DNA from: an uncultured Bacteroidales bacterium | GTDB taxonomy: Bacteria; Bacteroidota; Bacteroidia; Bacteroidales; P3 | NCBI GenBank assembly: GCA_937886715.1 | Contig: CAKZZD010000017.1 | Location: 1 to 64,000 of the forward strand | DNA: 64,000 nucleotides | Direction: 5' to 3' | In this document: piece by piece, positions 42,216 to 49,925 of the stretch | Layout: every line of letters begins with the position of its first letter | Numbering within the stretch: position 1 is the stretch's first letter | Notes under the pieces: generated by a model | Database searches by the model: none | Seen by the model: only the letters and a program-made list of their open reading frames with translations | What the model was told of the DNA's origin: nothing | Translations under genes and position numbers: made by a program

Positions 42216-44864
42216 ATGAAGAGAAAACTACTCCTTTTGCTTGTCGCCCTGCTGGCAGTGGGGCAGAATGCTTTTGCCAACGATTTCAGCTACACCTACC
42301 AAGGGAAAACGCTGTTCTACACCATTCAATGGAATGGTGTGAGTGTTGACAATCCTACGCCTGGCAGATATTACAACTATGTGACGGGCGACGTTGTGAT
42401 TCCCGACAGCGTGGAGAACAGCGGCACTTGGTATGCTGTCACTTCCATTGGCGGCTGGGCCTTCAATGGTTGCAGCGGCCTGACCTCGGTGACCATTCCC
42501 AACTCGGTCACTTCCATCGGCTGGGGGGCTTTCTCTGGTTGCAGCGGCCTGACCTCCGTCACCATTCCCAACTCGGTCACTTCCATCGGCGGCCATGCCT
42601 TCGAAGGTTGCAGCGGTCTGACCTCGGTCACCATCCCCAGCTCGGTCACATCCATCGGCGGCAATGCCTTCGATGGTTGCAGCGGCCTAACCTTGGTGAC
42701 CATCCCCAGCTCGGTCACTTCCATTGGCAGCTTTGCCTTCTATGATTGCAGCGGTCTGACCTCGGTGACCATCCCCAACTCGGTTATTTCCATCGGCACC
42801 CAGGCCTTCGAGAATTGCAGTGGCCTGACCTCGTTGACTATTCCCAACTCGGTCAATTCCATCGGCGATGGTGCCTTCCGTGGTTGCAGCGGCCTGACCT
42901 CCATTGTGGTGGAGACTGGCAACACACACTACGACAGTCGCGACAACTGCAACGCCATCATTCAGACCGACCTTAACCTGCTGATTCAAGGTTGCAATTC
43001 TACAGTTATTCCCAGCACTGTCACAGCCATCGGCAACTATGCCTTCTTTCTATGCAGCGGCCTAACCTCGGTGACTATCCACAACTCGGTCACAGTCATC
43101 GGTGACGCTGCCTTCTCTGGTTGCAGCGGCCTAACCTCGGTGACTATCCCCAACTCGATCACTGCCATCGGCAATGGTGCCTTCTCTGGTTGCAGCGGTC
43201 TGACCTCGGTCACCATCCCCAGCTCGGTCACTTCTATCGGCGTCAATGCCTTCTTGGGTTGCAGCGGCCTGACGTCGGTCACCATCCCCAGCTCGGTCAC
43301 ATCCATCGGCGGCTGGGCCTTCTTTGGTTGCAGCGGCCTGACGTCGGTCACCATCCCCAGCTCGGTCAGCTCCATCGGCGGCTGGGCCTTCTCTGGTTGC
43401 AGCGGCCTGACCTCGATGTACTGCAAAGCCGCCACTCCTCCTACGTTAAGTGGTTCGAGAGTTTTTTATAGTACTTATTCCGTCTTTGTCTATGTCCCCT
43501 GCGGCTCGGTCAGTGCATATCAAAACGCTCCGAATTGGAGCAACTATGCCTCGCGCATACAGGGAATGGCTGATTTGGATTACACTTACAGCTTCGTCTC
43601 CAACAACGCAACAATGGGAACAGTCAGTGTGGGCAATGTGGACTGCGACAGCAATATCGTTGTTACCGCCACGGCCGCAAGCGGCTACCAGTTCACCGGC
43701 TGGAGCGACGGCGACACGGGCAACCCGCGCATCTTCCACCTGACGAGCGACACCTCGGTGACAGCCATTTTCGACTATAACTCCTGCGCCGTGGTGGGAC
43801 AACCGTCGGATGCCGCACGCGGCTCGGTATCGGGCAGCGACACCGTCTACAGAGGCGAGACGGTCACTCTCACGGCCACACCCAACTACGGCTACCACTT
43901 CCAGCGCTGGAACGACAACAACCAGCAGAACCCGCGCACCATAACGGCCACCGCAAATGTCACCTACACCGCCTATTTCGACCCGAACAACTACACGGTC
44001 ACCGTGCTCGTGGACAATGAGCAGCAGGGCACCGTGGGCGGTGGCGGCACCACAGCCTACCTCGGCACCTGCACCATCTACGCCACACCGGCCACAGGCT
44101 ACCGCTTCAGCCACTGGAGCGACGGCAACACCAGCGCCAGCCGCTACATCACCGTGGAGGGTGACACCACGCTGACGGCCTACTTCGAAATCAACTCCTA
44201 TACCCTCACCGTGCTGCCCAACGACAGCACAATGGGTACGGTGACAGGCGGCGGCACCTATACCCACGGCACGCAGGTCACCGTCACGGCTTCAGCCACT
44301 GCGGGCAACCGCTTCGACCGATGGAACGACAACACCCTGCTGGCCAGCTACACCTTTGCCCTCACTGCCGACCGCACACTGATAGCTGTATTCATGCCCT
44401 CGGACACTGTGTTTATCCACGACACCACAATCGTGCACGACACCACAATCATCCACGACACCACAATCATCCACGACACCACTATCGTGCACGACACCAC
44501 CTTTGTGCCTGTGCATGACACCACCTTTGTGCCTGTGCACGACACGACATATATCACGGTGCACGACACGATTTATCTGCCACAGTATATCCACGACACG
44601 GTGTATATCCACGACACGATATATGTTGGCGACAACGGCGTGGGCGATGTGGATGCGCTGAATGCGAAAGTGTACATCAGCCAGGGACAAGTGGTGGTGG
44701 AAGGCGCCGACGGAAATCAGGTGACGCTCTACGATGCGGCAGGTCGGATGCTGGCCACCAAGTGGGACCAATATTCGCTGTTGCGCTTCGATGTGCCGGC
44801 CAGCGGCGCCTACCTGATCAAGATCGGCGACCATCCGGCACGGAAGATTGTGGTGGTGCGGTAG
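42216..44864 (+). CDS. BspA-like leucine-rich repeat surface protein with T9SS sorting domain
   Basis: The 882-residue protein has a signal peptide ending NAFA, about 13 BspA-type (LRR_5) repeats of 23 residues with consensus VTSIGxxAFxGCSGLTSVTIP (about 75-405), four InlB B-repeat-like domains (about 450-725; pattern TATxxxGYxFxxWxDG), a spacer made of repeated HDTT/HDTI units (about 729-806) and a T9SS type A sorting domain ending ARKIVVVR. It should be exported through SprA and anchored at the surface as an adhesin or binding protein. It lies behind a long structured leader. The ATG at 42216 gives the signal peptide directly. Confidence 0.92.
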   Translation: MKRKLLLLLVALLAVGQNAFANDFSYTYQGKTLFYTIQWNGVSVDNPTPGRYYNYVTGDVVIPDSVENSGTWYAVTSIGGWAFNGCSGLTSVTIPNSVTSIGWGAFSGCSGLTSVTIPNSVTSIGGHAFEGCSGLTSVTIPSSVTSIGGNAFDGCSGLTLVTIPSSVTSIGSFAFYDCSGLTSVTIPNSVISIGTQAFENCSGLTSLTIPNSVNSIGDGAFRGCSGLTSIVVETGNTHYDSRDNCNAIIQTDLNLLIQGCNSTVIPSTVTAIGNYAFFLCSGLTSVTIHNSVTVIGDAAFSGCSGLTSVTIPNSITAIGNGAFSGCSGLTSVTIPSSVTSIGVNAFLGCSGLTSVTIPSSVTSIGGWAFFGCSGLTSVTIPSSVSSIGGWAFSGCSGLTSMYCKAATPPTLSGSRVFYSTYSVFVYVPCGSVSAYQNAPNWSNYASRIQGMADLDYTYSFVSNNATMGTVSVGNVDCDSNIVVTATAASGYQFTGWSDGDTGNPRIFHLTSDTSVTAIFDYNSCAVVGQPSDAARGSVSGSDTVYRGETVTLTATPNYGYHFQRWNDNNQQNPRTITATANVTYTAYFDPNNYTVTVLVDNEQQGTVGGGGTTAYLGTCTIYATPATGYRFSHWSDGNTSASRYITVEGDTTLTAYFEINSYTLTVLPNDSTMGTVTGGGTYTHGTQVTVTASATAGNRFDRWNDNTLLASYTFALTADRTLIAVFMPSDTVFIHDTTIVHDTTIIHDTTIIHDTTIVHDTTFVPVHDTTFVPVHDTTYITVHDTIYLPQYIHDTVYIHDTIYVGDNGVGDVDALNAKVYISQGQVVVEGADGNQVTLYDAAGRMLATKWDQYSLLRFDVPASGAYLIKIGDHPARKIVVVR
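42447..43424 (+). repeat. 69-bp tandem repeats coding the LRR array
   Basis: Near-identical 69-base units with GGTTGCAGCGGCCTGACCTC at their core recur about 13 times, interrupted once near 42900-43010. Nucleotide-level identity means recent duplication or gene conversion and allows copy-number change. Confidence 0.9.
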
Positions 44865-44896
44865 GCATCGGCGAGACACAATAAAGACAATCAGAC

Positions 44897-44926
44897 GGGG
44901 GCGGCAGGCCATGGCCTGCCGCCCCC
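44897..44926. terminator. Bidirectional terminator hairpin
   Basis: A perfect 30-base palindrome (GGGGGCGGCAGGCCA and its complement) lies between the convergent BspA-like and msrC genes. There is only a weak T run, so termination strength on either strand is uncertain. Confidence 0.75.
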
Positions 44927-44952
44927 AAATGTTTTATGACCTTGCTGATGAC

Positions 44953-45393
44953 TTAAAGCAGCGCCACCAATTGCTCCAAACTGCGGGCATCCACCTCGTC
45001 GAAAGTGGCCAGCTCGCGGCTGTCGATGTCGAGGACAGCGATGATATCGTCGCCACGGAACACCGGGACCACGATCTCGCTTCGGCTTTCGCTGCTGCAG
45101 GCGATGTGGCCGGGAAACTGTTCCACGTCGGGCACCACCAGGGTGCGGCGTTCCTTCCAGGCGCTGCCGCACACGCCGCGTCCGTAGGCGATGTGGATGC
45201 AGGCTATCGGCCCTTGGAAGGGGCCGAGAACCAATTCTCCATCGAGCACGCGGTAGAACCCTGTCCACCAGAAGCCGAACTCGCTGTGGAGCAGGGCGCT
45301 CACATTGGCCATCTTGGCAATCATGTCGCTCTCGCCCTCGCAAAGCGATTTCACCTGCGGCAGCAGGGCGGCGTAGCGTTCCTGTTTGGTCAT
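44953..45393 (-). CDS. msrC: Free methionine-(R)-sulfoxide reductase (GAF domain)
   Basis: The 146-residue single-GAF protein matches fRMsr, which reduces free methionine R-sulfoxide in the cytoplasm. The catalytic cysteines are seen in GPIACIHIAYGRGVCGSAW (about 80-98) and in GHIACSSESRSEIVVP (about 114). FGFWWTGFYR near residue 40 is typical. It is translationally coupled to the GH29 gene (ATGA), an unusual partner. Confidence 0.92.
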   Translation of the reverse strand: MTKQERYAALLPQVKSLCEGESDMIAKMANVSALLHSEFGFWWTGFYRVLDGELVLGPFQGPIACIHIAYGRGVCGSAWKERRTLVVPDVEQFPGHIACSSESRSEIVVPVFRGDDIIAVLDIDSRELATFDEVDARSLEQLVALL

Positions 45394-46640
45394 AGGCGCT
45401 CCTTTCCTTTCAGTTCGCGCACGGTGGCATAGGGGGCCATGTCGGTGAGGGTGATCTCATACCGGTGCTTGCCGTCCTTGCTTTGCGTGTAGCGATGGTT
45501 GTCGCGGCTGTAGGGATAGAGGGGGCGGGTGCCGTAGATGGCATATCCGTTCTTGTCCATCCAGCGGCCTATTTCCTCCATGCGCTGCAGGGCTTCAGCG
45601 GGCAGGTTGCCGTCGGCATCGGGACCCACGTTGAGCAGCAGGTTGCCGCCCTTGGCCACCACATCGCAGAGCATGTGGATGAGGGTCTTGGTGGACTTGT
45701 AGTTGTCGCCCGGCACATAGCTCCAACTGTCGCCCATGGTCATGCAGGTCTCCCAGGGGTAGGGCAGGAGCGTGTCGGGAATCTGTTTTTCGGGGGTGCG
45801 GTAGTTCTCGTAGCGGCCACCTACCGAGCGGTCGACGATGATCATGCCTGGATTCTTCTCGCGGGCCATGCGTGCGATGCGTCCCATGTCGATGTCCTGT
45901 ATGCGGCGGTAGCAGCCCAGCCACGGCTCGGTTTCCTCGTTGACGCTCCATTCTGGACGTATCCATCCGCCGTCGAGCCACAGGATGTCGATCTTGCCAT
46001 AGTTGTGCGTCAGTTCGCGGATCTGGTTGTAGGTGAAATCGCAGAAACGCTGCCAGCGGTCGGGATGTTCGGCGATGTCGTAGTTGACGTTGCGGTCGGG
46101 CGTGGCCCACTCCTTCGCCCAATAGTCGGGGTGGTGCCAGTCGGGCTTGCTGAAATAGAGGCCCACATGGAAACCCTCGTCGCGGAAGGCATTGACCACG
46201 CCGCGCGTGAAGTCGCGCTTGGCCGGACACTCCAATCCGGTGCTGCTGTATTGCGAATATTTGGTGTCGAACATCGCGAAACCGTCGTGGTGCTTGGTAG
46301 TGAAGACCACATATTTCATGCCGGCCTGTTTGGCGGCAGCCGCCCATTGCTCGGGGGCGAAATGCTTCGGGTTGAAGGTCTTGTTCAGCGCCTGGTAGGC
46401 CTGCTTGTATTCGTTGTAGTCGGCACCGTGGCGGTCGATCCAGGGCTCGTTGCAGATGCTCCAGCTTTCCACCACGCCCCATTGAGCGTAGATGCCCCAG
46501 TGCATCATGAAGCCAAACTTGAGGTCTTGCCATTCGGCGATGCTCTGCAGCACCACCGGGTCGGTTTCCGGCAGCGAATCGTGCTGTGCGGCAGCAGTCA
46601 GTCCGGCCATCAGGGCCAATGTGATCAGTATTTTTTTCAT
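45390..46640 (-). CDS. Alpha-L-fucosidase (GH29), secreted
   Basis: The 416-residue protein has a signal peptide ending TAAAQ and a GH29 catalytic barrel. Landmarks are FGFMMHWGIYAQWGV (about 43-56), YVVFTTKHHDGFAMFDT (about 110-126) and DILWLDGGW with the presumed nucleophile Asp (about 222). It should release fucose from glycans in the periplasm or outside. It sits between a GH3 gene and msrC with ATGA overlaps on both sides, so all three form one operon. No SusC/SusD pair is near. Confidence 0.92.
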   Translation of the reverse strand: MKKILITLALMAGLTAAAQHDSLPETDPVVLQSIAEWQDLKFGFMMHWGIYAQWGVVESWSICNEPWIDRHGADYNEYKQAYQALNKTFNPKHFAPEQWAAAAKQAGMKYVVFTTKHHDGFAMFDTKYSQYSSTGLECPAKRDFTRGVVNAFRDEGFHVGLYFSKPDWHHPDYWAKEWATPDRNVNYDIAEHPDRWQRFCDFTYNQIRELTHNYGKIDILWLDGGWIRPEWSVNEETEPWLGCYRRIQDIDMGRIARMAREKNPGMIIVDRSVGGRYENYRTPEKQIPDTLLPYPWETCMTMGDSWSYVPGDNYKSTKTLIHMLCDVVAKGGNLLLNVGPDADGNLPAEALQRMEEIGRWMDKNGYAIYGTRPLYPYSRDNHRYTQSKDGKHRYEITLTDMAPYATVRELKGKERL

Positions 46641-48700
46641 TTTCTGTTGTGATAAATATAAGGTATGTCGGACAAATCGTTATCGTCGCTGCTGAAGCCC
46701 ACCGACAAGGTCATCGGAGTGCCGTCGGCAGGCTCTTCCATCAGGCCTGTGGCCGCGTTGTACTGTCGGAACCAGAAGGGGTCCATATTGATGGCGAAAG
46801 GCACCCTGGGGTGGCTCTTGGGCACCATTACCGAGGCGGTGCCGACCAACTGCTTCCGTGGCCCATTCGGGTCGTGGGTTTTCAGGTACACCTGGATGAT
46901 GGCGCGTGTCTGGTCGCACACGCTGCTGTCCAGATGGATGATGCCATGGACGCGGAAGTCGGCTTCGGACACATAGATGTCGCCCAGCCTGAGCTGTCCG
47001 TAGTTTTTCCCGTATCCGAACGCGAACATCGGCTGCTGTGACATGTAGCGGTAGGTGCGCCCCTGCATGGCATAGTCGGCGAAGTCGGGCAGTTGGGCCG
47101 TGGAACGGTAGAAGGTGACCGGCAGCCGGCCCCAGTCGTCGCGTTCGCCGAAGAGCAGCTGGCTGAAAGCCGTGCCCATATCCTGTCCGCCGTACCAGCC
47201 CACGATCACGGCGTCGCAGTAGGCGATGACGTCGTCGAGGGCGATGGCGCTGCCGGTGCACAGCACCAGCACGATGCGGTAGCCTTTGGCCTTGAGGGTC
47301 TTGATTTCCTCCACTTGCTCTTTGGGAAGTTCGATCCGTGTGCGGTCGCCCTTGAAGAAGCCTTCCTTCTCCACGGGCAGTTCCTCGCCTTCGAGCTGTG
47401 GGTTGAGGCCGCCGCAGTAGACCAGTGTGCGGCCGTCGCCGGCACTGTAGGCCTCGTTGATCTGCAGCGCCTCGCCGATGGTGACGCAGTGGGCCGGCGT
47501 GCCGTTGTAGTTGCCCAGCGGCATCAGGCTGTCGTAGGCATTGGGTCCGGCAAGGAGCAGAGATTCGTTGCGTTTTAGCGGCAGGATGCCTTCGTTCTTC
47601 AGCAGCACCATGCCCTGTGCGGCCACGTTGGCCGGGCTGGCATCGGCCGCGGGGCCTGTCAGGGCGGTCGGGTCGGTTACCGCCAGTCGTGTGCGCAGCA
47701 GGCGCCGCACATGCTCGTCGATCTTGCTTTCGCTCACGTAGCCGTAGTCCACGGCCTGCCGTAGTGCTGGCAGGCCGCTGCCGCATTCGAGGTCCACCTC
47801 TGTGCCAAAGGCGTCGCCGTAGGCCAGTGCCGCCGACGGGTGGGTCTTGTGGCGCGGGATGACGGTGTCGCGCTCGTAGGCGTCGTTCAGCGCCCAGCAG
47901 TCGGTGACCACGATGCCGTCGTAGTGCCATTCGTTGCGCAGAATGTCGACAAGTAGCTCGCGGCTGGTGCAGCAGGGCTCGCCGTTGAGACGGTTGTAGC
48001 CGCACATCACCTGGGCCACCTGGCTGTTGCGGATGATGTATTCGAAGGCCGGAAGATAGGTGGTGCGGAGGTCGCGGTTGTCCACACGGCTGTCGAACTG
48101 GTGCCGTATGCCCTCAGGGCCGCTGTGCACGGCCAGATGCTTGAGGCATGCCGCCGTGTGTCCGCCCTGGAGGCCGTTGACGCAGGCCAGACCCATTCGG
48201 GCCGTCAGGTAGGGATCCTCGCCGTAGGTCTCCATGCCGCGTCCCCATCGCGGGTCGCGGAAAATGTTGATGTTGGGAGTGAAGAACGTCAGTCCGGTAT
48301 AGTCGCCGTAGCCGCCAGTGTCTTGAGCCTCAAGGTATTTCCATCTGGCTTCGGAGGCCACATTGGCGAACACATGGCCGATGAGGGCGGGGTCGAACGT
48401 GGCCGCCATGGCGATGGGCATGGGATAGACGGTGGCGATGCCGGCGCGGCCGACACCGTGCAGCGCCTCGTTCCACCAGCTGTAGGCCGGCAGCCCCAGC
48501 CGCGGGATGGCAGGATTCTGGTGCACCATCAGGCTCAGCTTCTCGTCGAGCGTCAGGTTTTGCACCAGCCATTCCACTCTTTCTTCCAGGCTGATCGAGG
48601 TGTCCTGCCAGCGGTATTGCTGGGCGTATGAGATTGATTGGCAGAAGGCTAGGCCGATCATCAGCATGATGGCTTTGGCCATGTTGCGGATTGTATTCAT
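46637..48700 (-). CDS. Glycoside hydrolase family 3 (beta-glucosidase/beta-xylosidase type), secreted
   Basis: The 687-residue product starts at ATG 48700 (or 48682, MAKAIM), with a signal peptide ending SISYAQ. The GH3 N-terminal barrel has NEALHGVGRAGIATVYPMPI, GRGMETYGEDPYL and KHLAVHSGPE, and the nucleophile Asp in VVTDCWALND (about 265), close to GH3 beta-xylosidases. The C-terminal alpha/beta domain and a fibronectin-like end follow. The longer upstream reading frame crosses the promoter and is not used. Substrate not certain. Confidence 0.91.
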   Translation of the reverse strand: MNTIRNMAKAIMLMIGLAFCQSISYAQQYRWQDTSISLEERVEWLVQNLTLDEKLSLMVHQNPAIPRLGLPAYSWWNEALHGVGRAGIATVYPMPIAMAATFDPALIGHVFANVASEARWKYLEAQDTGGYGDYTGLTFFTPNINIFRDPRWGRGMETYGEDPYLTARMGLACVNGLQGGHTAACLKHLAVHSGPEGIRHQFDSRVDNRDLRTTYLPAFEYIIRNSQVAQVMCGYNRLNGEPCCTSRELLVDILRNEWHYDGIVVTDCWALNDAYERDTVIPRHKTHPSAALAYGDAFGTEVDLECGSGLPALRQAVDYGYVSESKIDEHVRRLLRTRLAVTDPTALTGPAADASPANVAAQGMVLLKNEGILPLKRNESLLLAGPNAYDSLMPLGNYNGTPAHCVTIGEALQINEAYSAGDGRTLVYCGGLNPQLEGEELPVEKEGFFKGDRTRIELPKEQVEEIKTLKAKGYRIVLVLCTGSAIALDDVIAYCDAVIVGWYGGQDMGTAFSQLLFGERDDWGRLPVTFYRSTAQLPDFADYAMQGRTYRYMSQQPMFAFGYGKNYGQLRLGDIYVSEADFRVHGIIHLDSSVCDQTRAIIQVYLKTHDPNGPRKQLVGTASVMVPKSHPRVPFAINMDPFWFRQYNAATGLMEEPADGTPMTLSVGFSSDDNDLSDIPYIYHNRK

Positions 48701-48704
48701 GGTG

Positions 48705-48712
48705 CAAAGATA
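48705..48712 (-). promoter_or_regulatory. -7 box (TATCTTTG) immediately before the GH3 start
   Basis: TATCTTTG on the minus strand ends only 4 bases before the ATG at 48700. Transcription would start at or about that ATG, so the mRNA may be leaderless or use the second ATG at 48682. Confidence 0.65.
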
Positions 48713-48826
48713 CAATTTTTTTGACGAACCGGATGTCCGGATGGTCGAAGAAAACACTTTTCCTTCACTTGCCGGCCCATACCGCCCGATCCCCTTTCCA
48801 AGGATTGGCTGCATGATGTACGTCTA

Positions 48827-48871
48827 TTGTCCGACTGTTGTCCGAAAAATGTTCGGACAACAGTCGGACAA
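48827..48871. repeat. Long palindrome, copy 1 (TTGTCCGA type)
   Basis: Perfect 20-base arms (48827-48846 and 48852-48871) enclose the loop AAATG. Each arm contains two TTGTCCGA units. The same element, with A for C at two places per arm and matching changes opposite, lies at 59115-59165. GGATT..GATGTA precedes both copies at equal distance. Confidence 0.92.
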
Positions 48872-49010
48872 CAATCATACCTCAGACGAAGAAAAAACGA
48901 TGGGCGAGCATGCCGGCCGGAGGGTAGGGCGGGAGGCTGTCGGCAGAGGGCGGAAGCAGGAGTAGGGGAGGCCAGTGAAATTGAATTGCTGCGGATTTGT
49001 TTTTTTTTCG

Positions 49011-49018
49011 TAACTTTG
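49011..49018 (+). promoter_or_regulatory. -7 box (TAACTTTG) before the LuxR-type gene
   Basis: TAACTTTG fits TAnnTTTG and lies 35 bases before the ATG at 49054. Confidence 0.6.
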
Positions 49019-49053
49019 CAGCGGATATATATTTATAGTTTCTATATAAAATT

Positions 49054-49911
49054 ATGAAAAACAGGATGTTCACCGCCCGGATGAAAATGGCGGACATGAT
49101 ATCTTCCAACTACGATCTGATATTGATGCTGCCGCGGTTCGGCATTCCGCTGGGTTTCGGCGAGCGGACGGTGAAAGAAGTTTGCCGGGACAATAACGTC
49201 GATGTAAACTTTTTCCTCACGGTCTGCAACATCTATACTTTCGACGAGTTCAGGCCCGACGAGGAGGAACTGTCGCACATCGACAACCGCATGGTGGTGG
49301 AGCATCTGCAGGCTTCGCACCGCTATTATATCGAGGAGCGCCTGCCGCACATGCAGCGCCATCTGGATCATGTGGCTGAGGGCTCGGGGCAGCAGTCGGC
49401 GACGATCCTGAAAAAATATTTCGCCGACTATTGCAAGGAGGTGAAGGAGCACGTGCGCCGCGAGGAGCGCAACCTGAGTGCGATGCTGGCCAGCATGGAT
49501 GAGGGCGACGGCTTTCGCAAGTCGGTCAGCGACAATTATGTGAAGAGCCACGACAACATCAAGGACAAACTTTCGGACCTGACACAGATCATCTACAAAT
49601 ATGTCCCCGGCGAGCGTTTGACAGAGGAGATGATGGAGCTTGTGTTCGACATCCTGCAGTTGAGCCGCGATTTGGAGAAGCATGCCGAGATCGAGGAGCT
49701 GCTGCTGCTGCCTGACGAGGACTATGCGCTGAGCGAGCGCGAGCAGGAGGTGCTGGCGCTTGTGGCCAAAGGGTTGAGCAGCAAAGAGATAGCTTCGCAG
49801 TTGAATATAGCCGTGAACACTGTGAACACGCACCGCAAGAGTATCACGAGGAAAACGGGCATCAAATCGGTGGCCGGACTGGCGGTGTATGCCATGTTGA
49901 AAAACAATTGA
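49054..49911 (+). CDS. LuxR-type regulator with hemerythrin-like (RIC/ScdA-like) sensor domain
   Basis: The 285-residue protein has an N-terminal DUF542-like segment (RFGIPLGFGERTVKEVC..NVDVNFFL, about 28-55), a hemerythrin HHE-type helical domain with likely di-iron ligands (VEHLQASH, ERLPHM, KEHVRREE, KSHDNI, EKHAEIEE; about 85-215) and a C-terminal LuxR HTH (LSEREQEVLALVAKGLSSKEI, about 225-285, with VNTHRKSI). The sensor part is like iron-sulfur repair protein RIC/YtfE. It probably senses oxygen, NO or iron state through a di-iron site and regulates transcription. The next gene encodes a polyferredoxin. Confidence 0.87.
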   Translation: MKNRMFTARMKMADMISSNYDLILMLPRFGIPLGFGERTVKEVCRDNNVDVNFFLTVCNIYTFDEFRPDEEELSHIDNRMVVEHLQASHRYYIEERLPHMQRHLDHVAEGSGQQSATILKKYFADYCKEVKEHVRREERNLSAMLASMDEGDGFRKSVSDNYVKSHDNIKDKLSDLTQIIYKYVPGERLTEEMMELVFDILQLSRDLEKHAEIEELLLLPDEDYALSEREQEVLALVAKGLSSKEIASQLNIAVNTVNTHRKSITRKTGIKSVAGLAVYAMLKNN

Positions 49912-49925
49912 ACAGACAAATTCTT

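Larger units (their letters stand above)
48701..49053. other. Divergent intergenic region with palindrome
   Basis: The gap between GH3 and the LuxR-type gene holds promoters in both directions and a 45-base palindrome. No gene is seen. Confidence 0.6.

Noticed and set aside
42447..43424. CRISPR array
   Set aside because: The repeats are coding, contiguous and have no unique spacers; no cas genes are present.
42428..43435. Overlapping frames on both strands within the LRR array
   Set aside because: They arise because the 69-base repeat is open in several frames; only the frame with signal peptide and sorting domain is real.
48815..48900. Palindrome 48827-48871 as a terminator
   Set aside because: It lies between divergent genes, not after one, and has no T run beyond the A-rich side; kept as a repeat instead.
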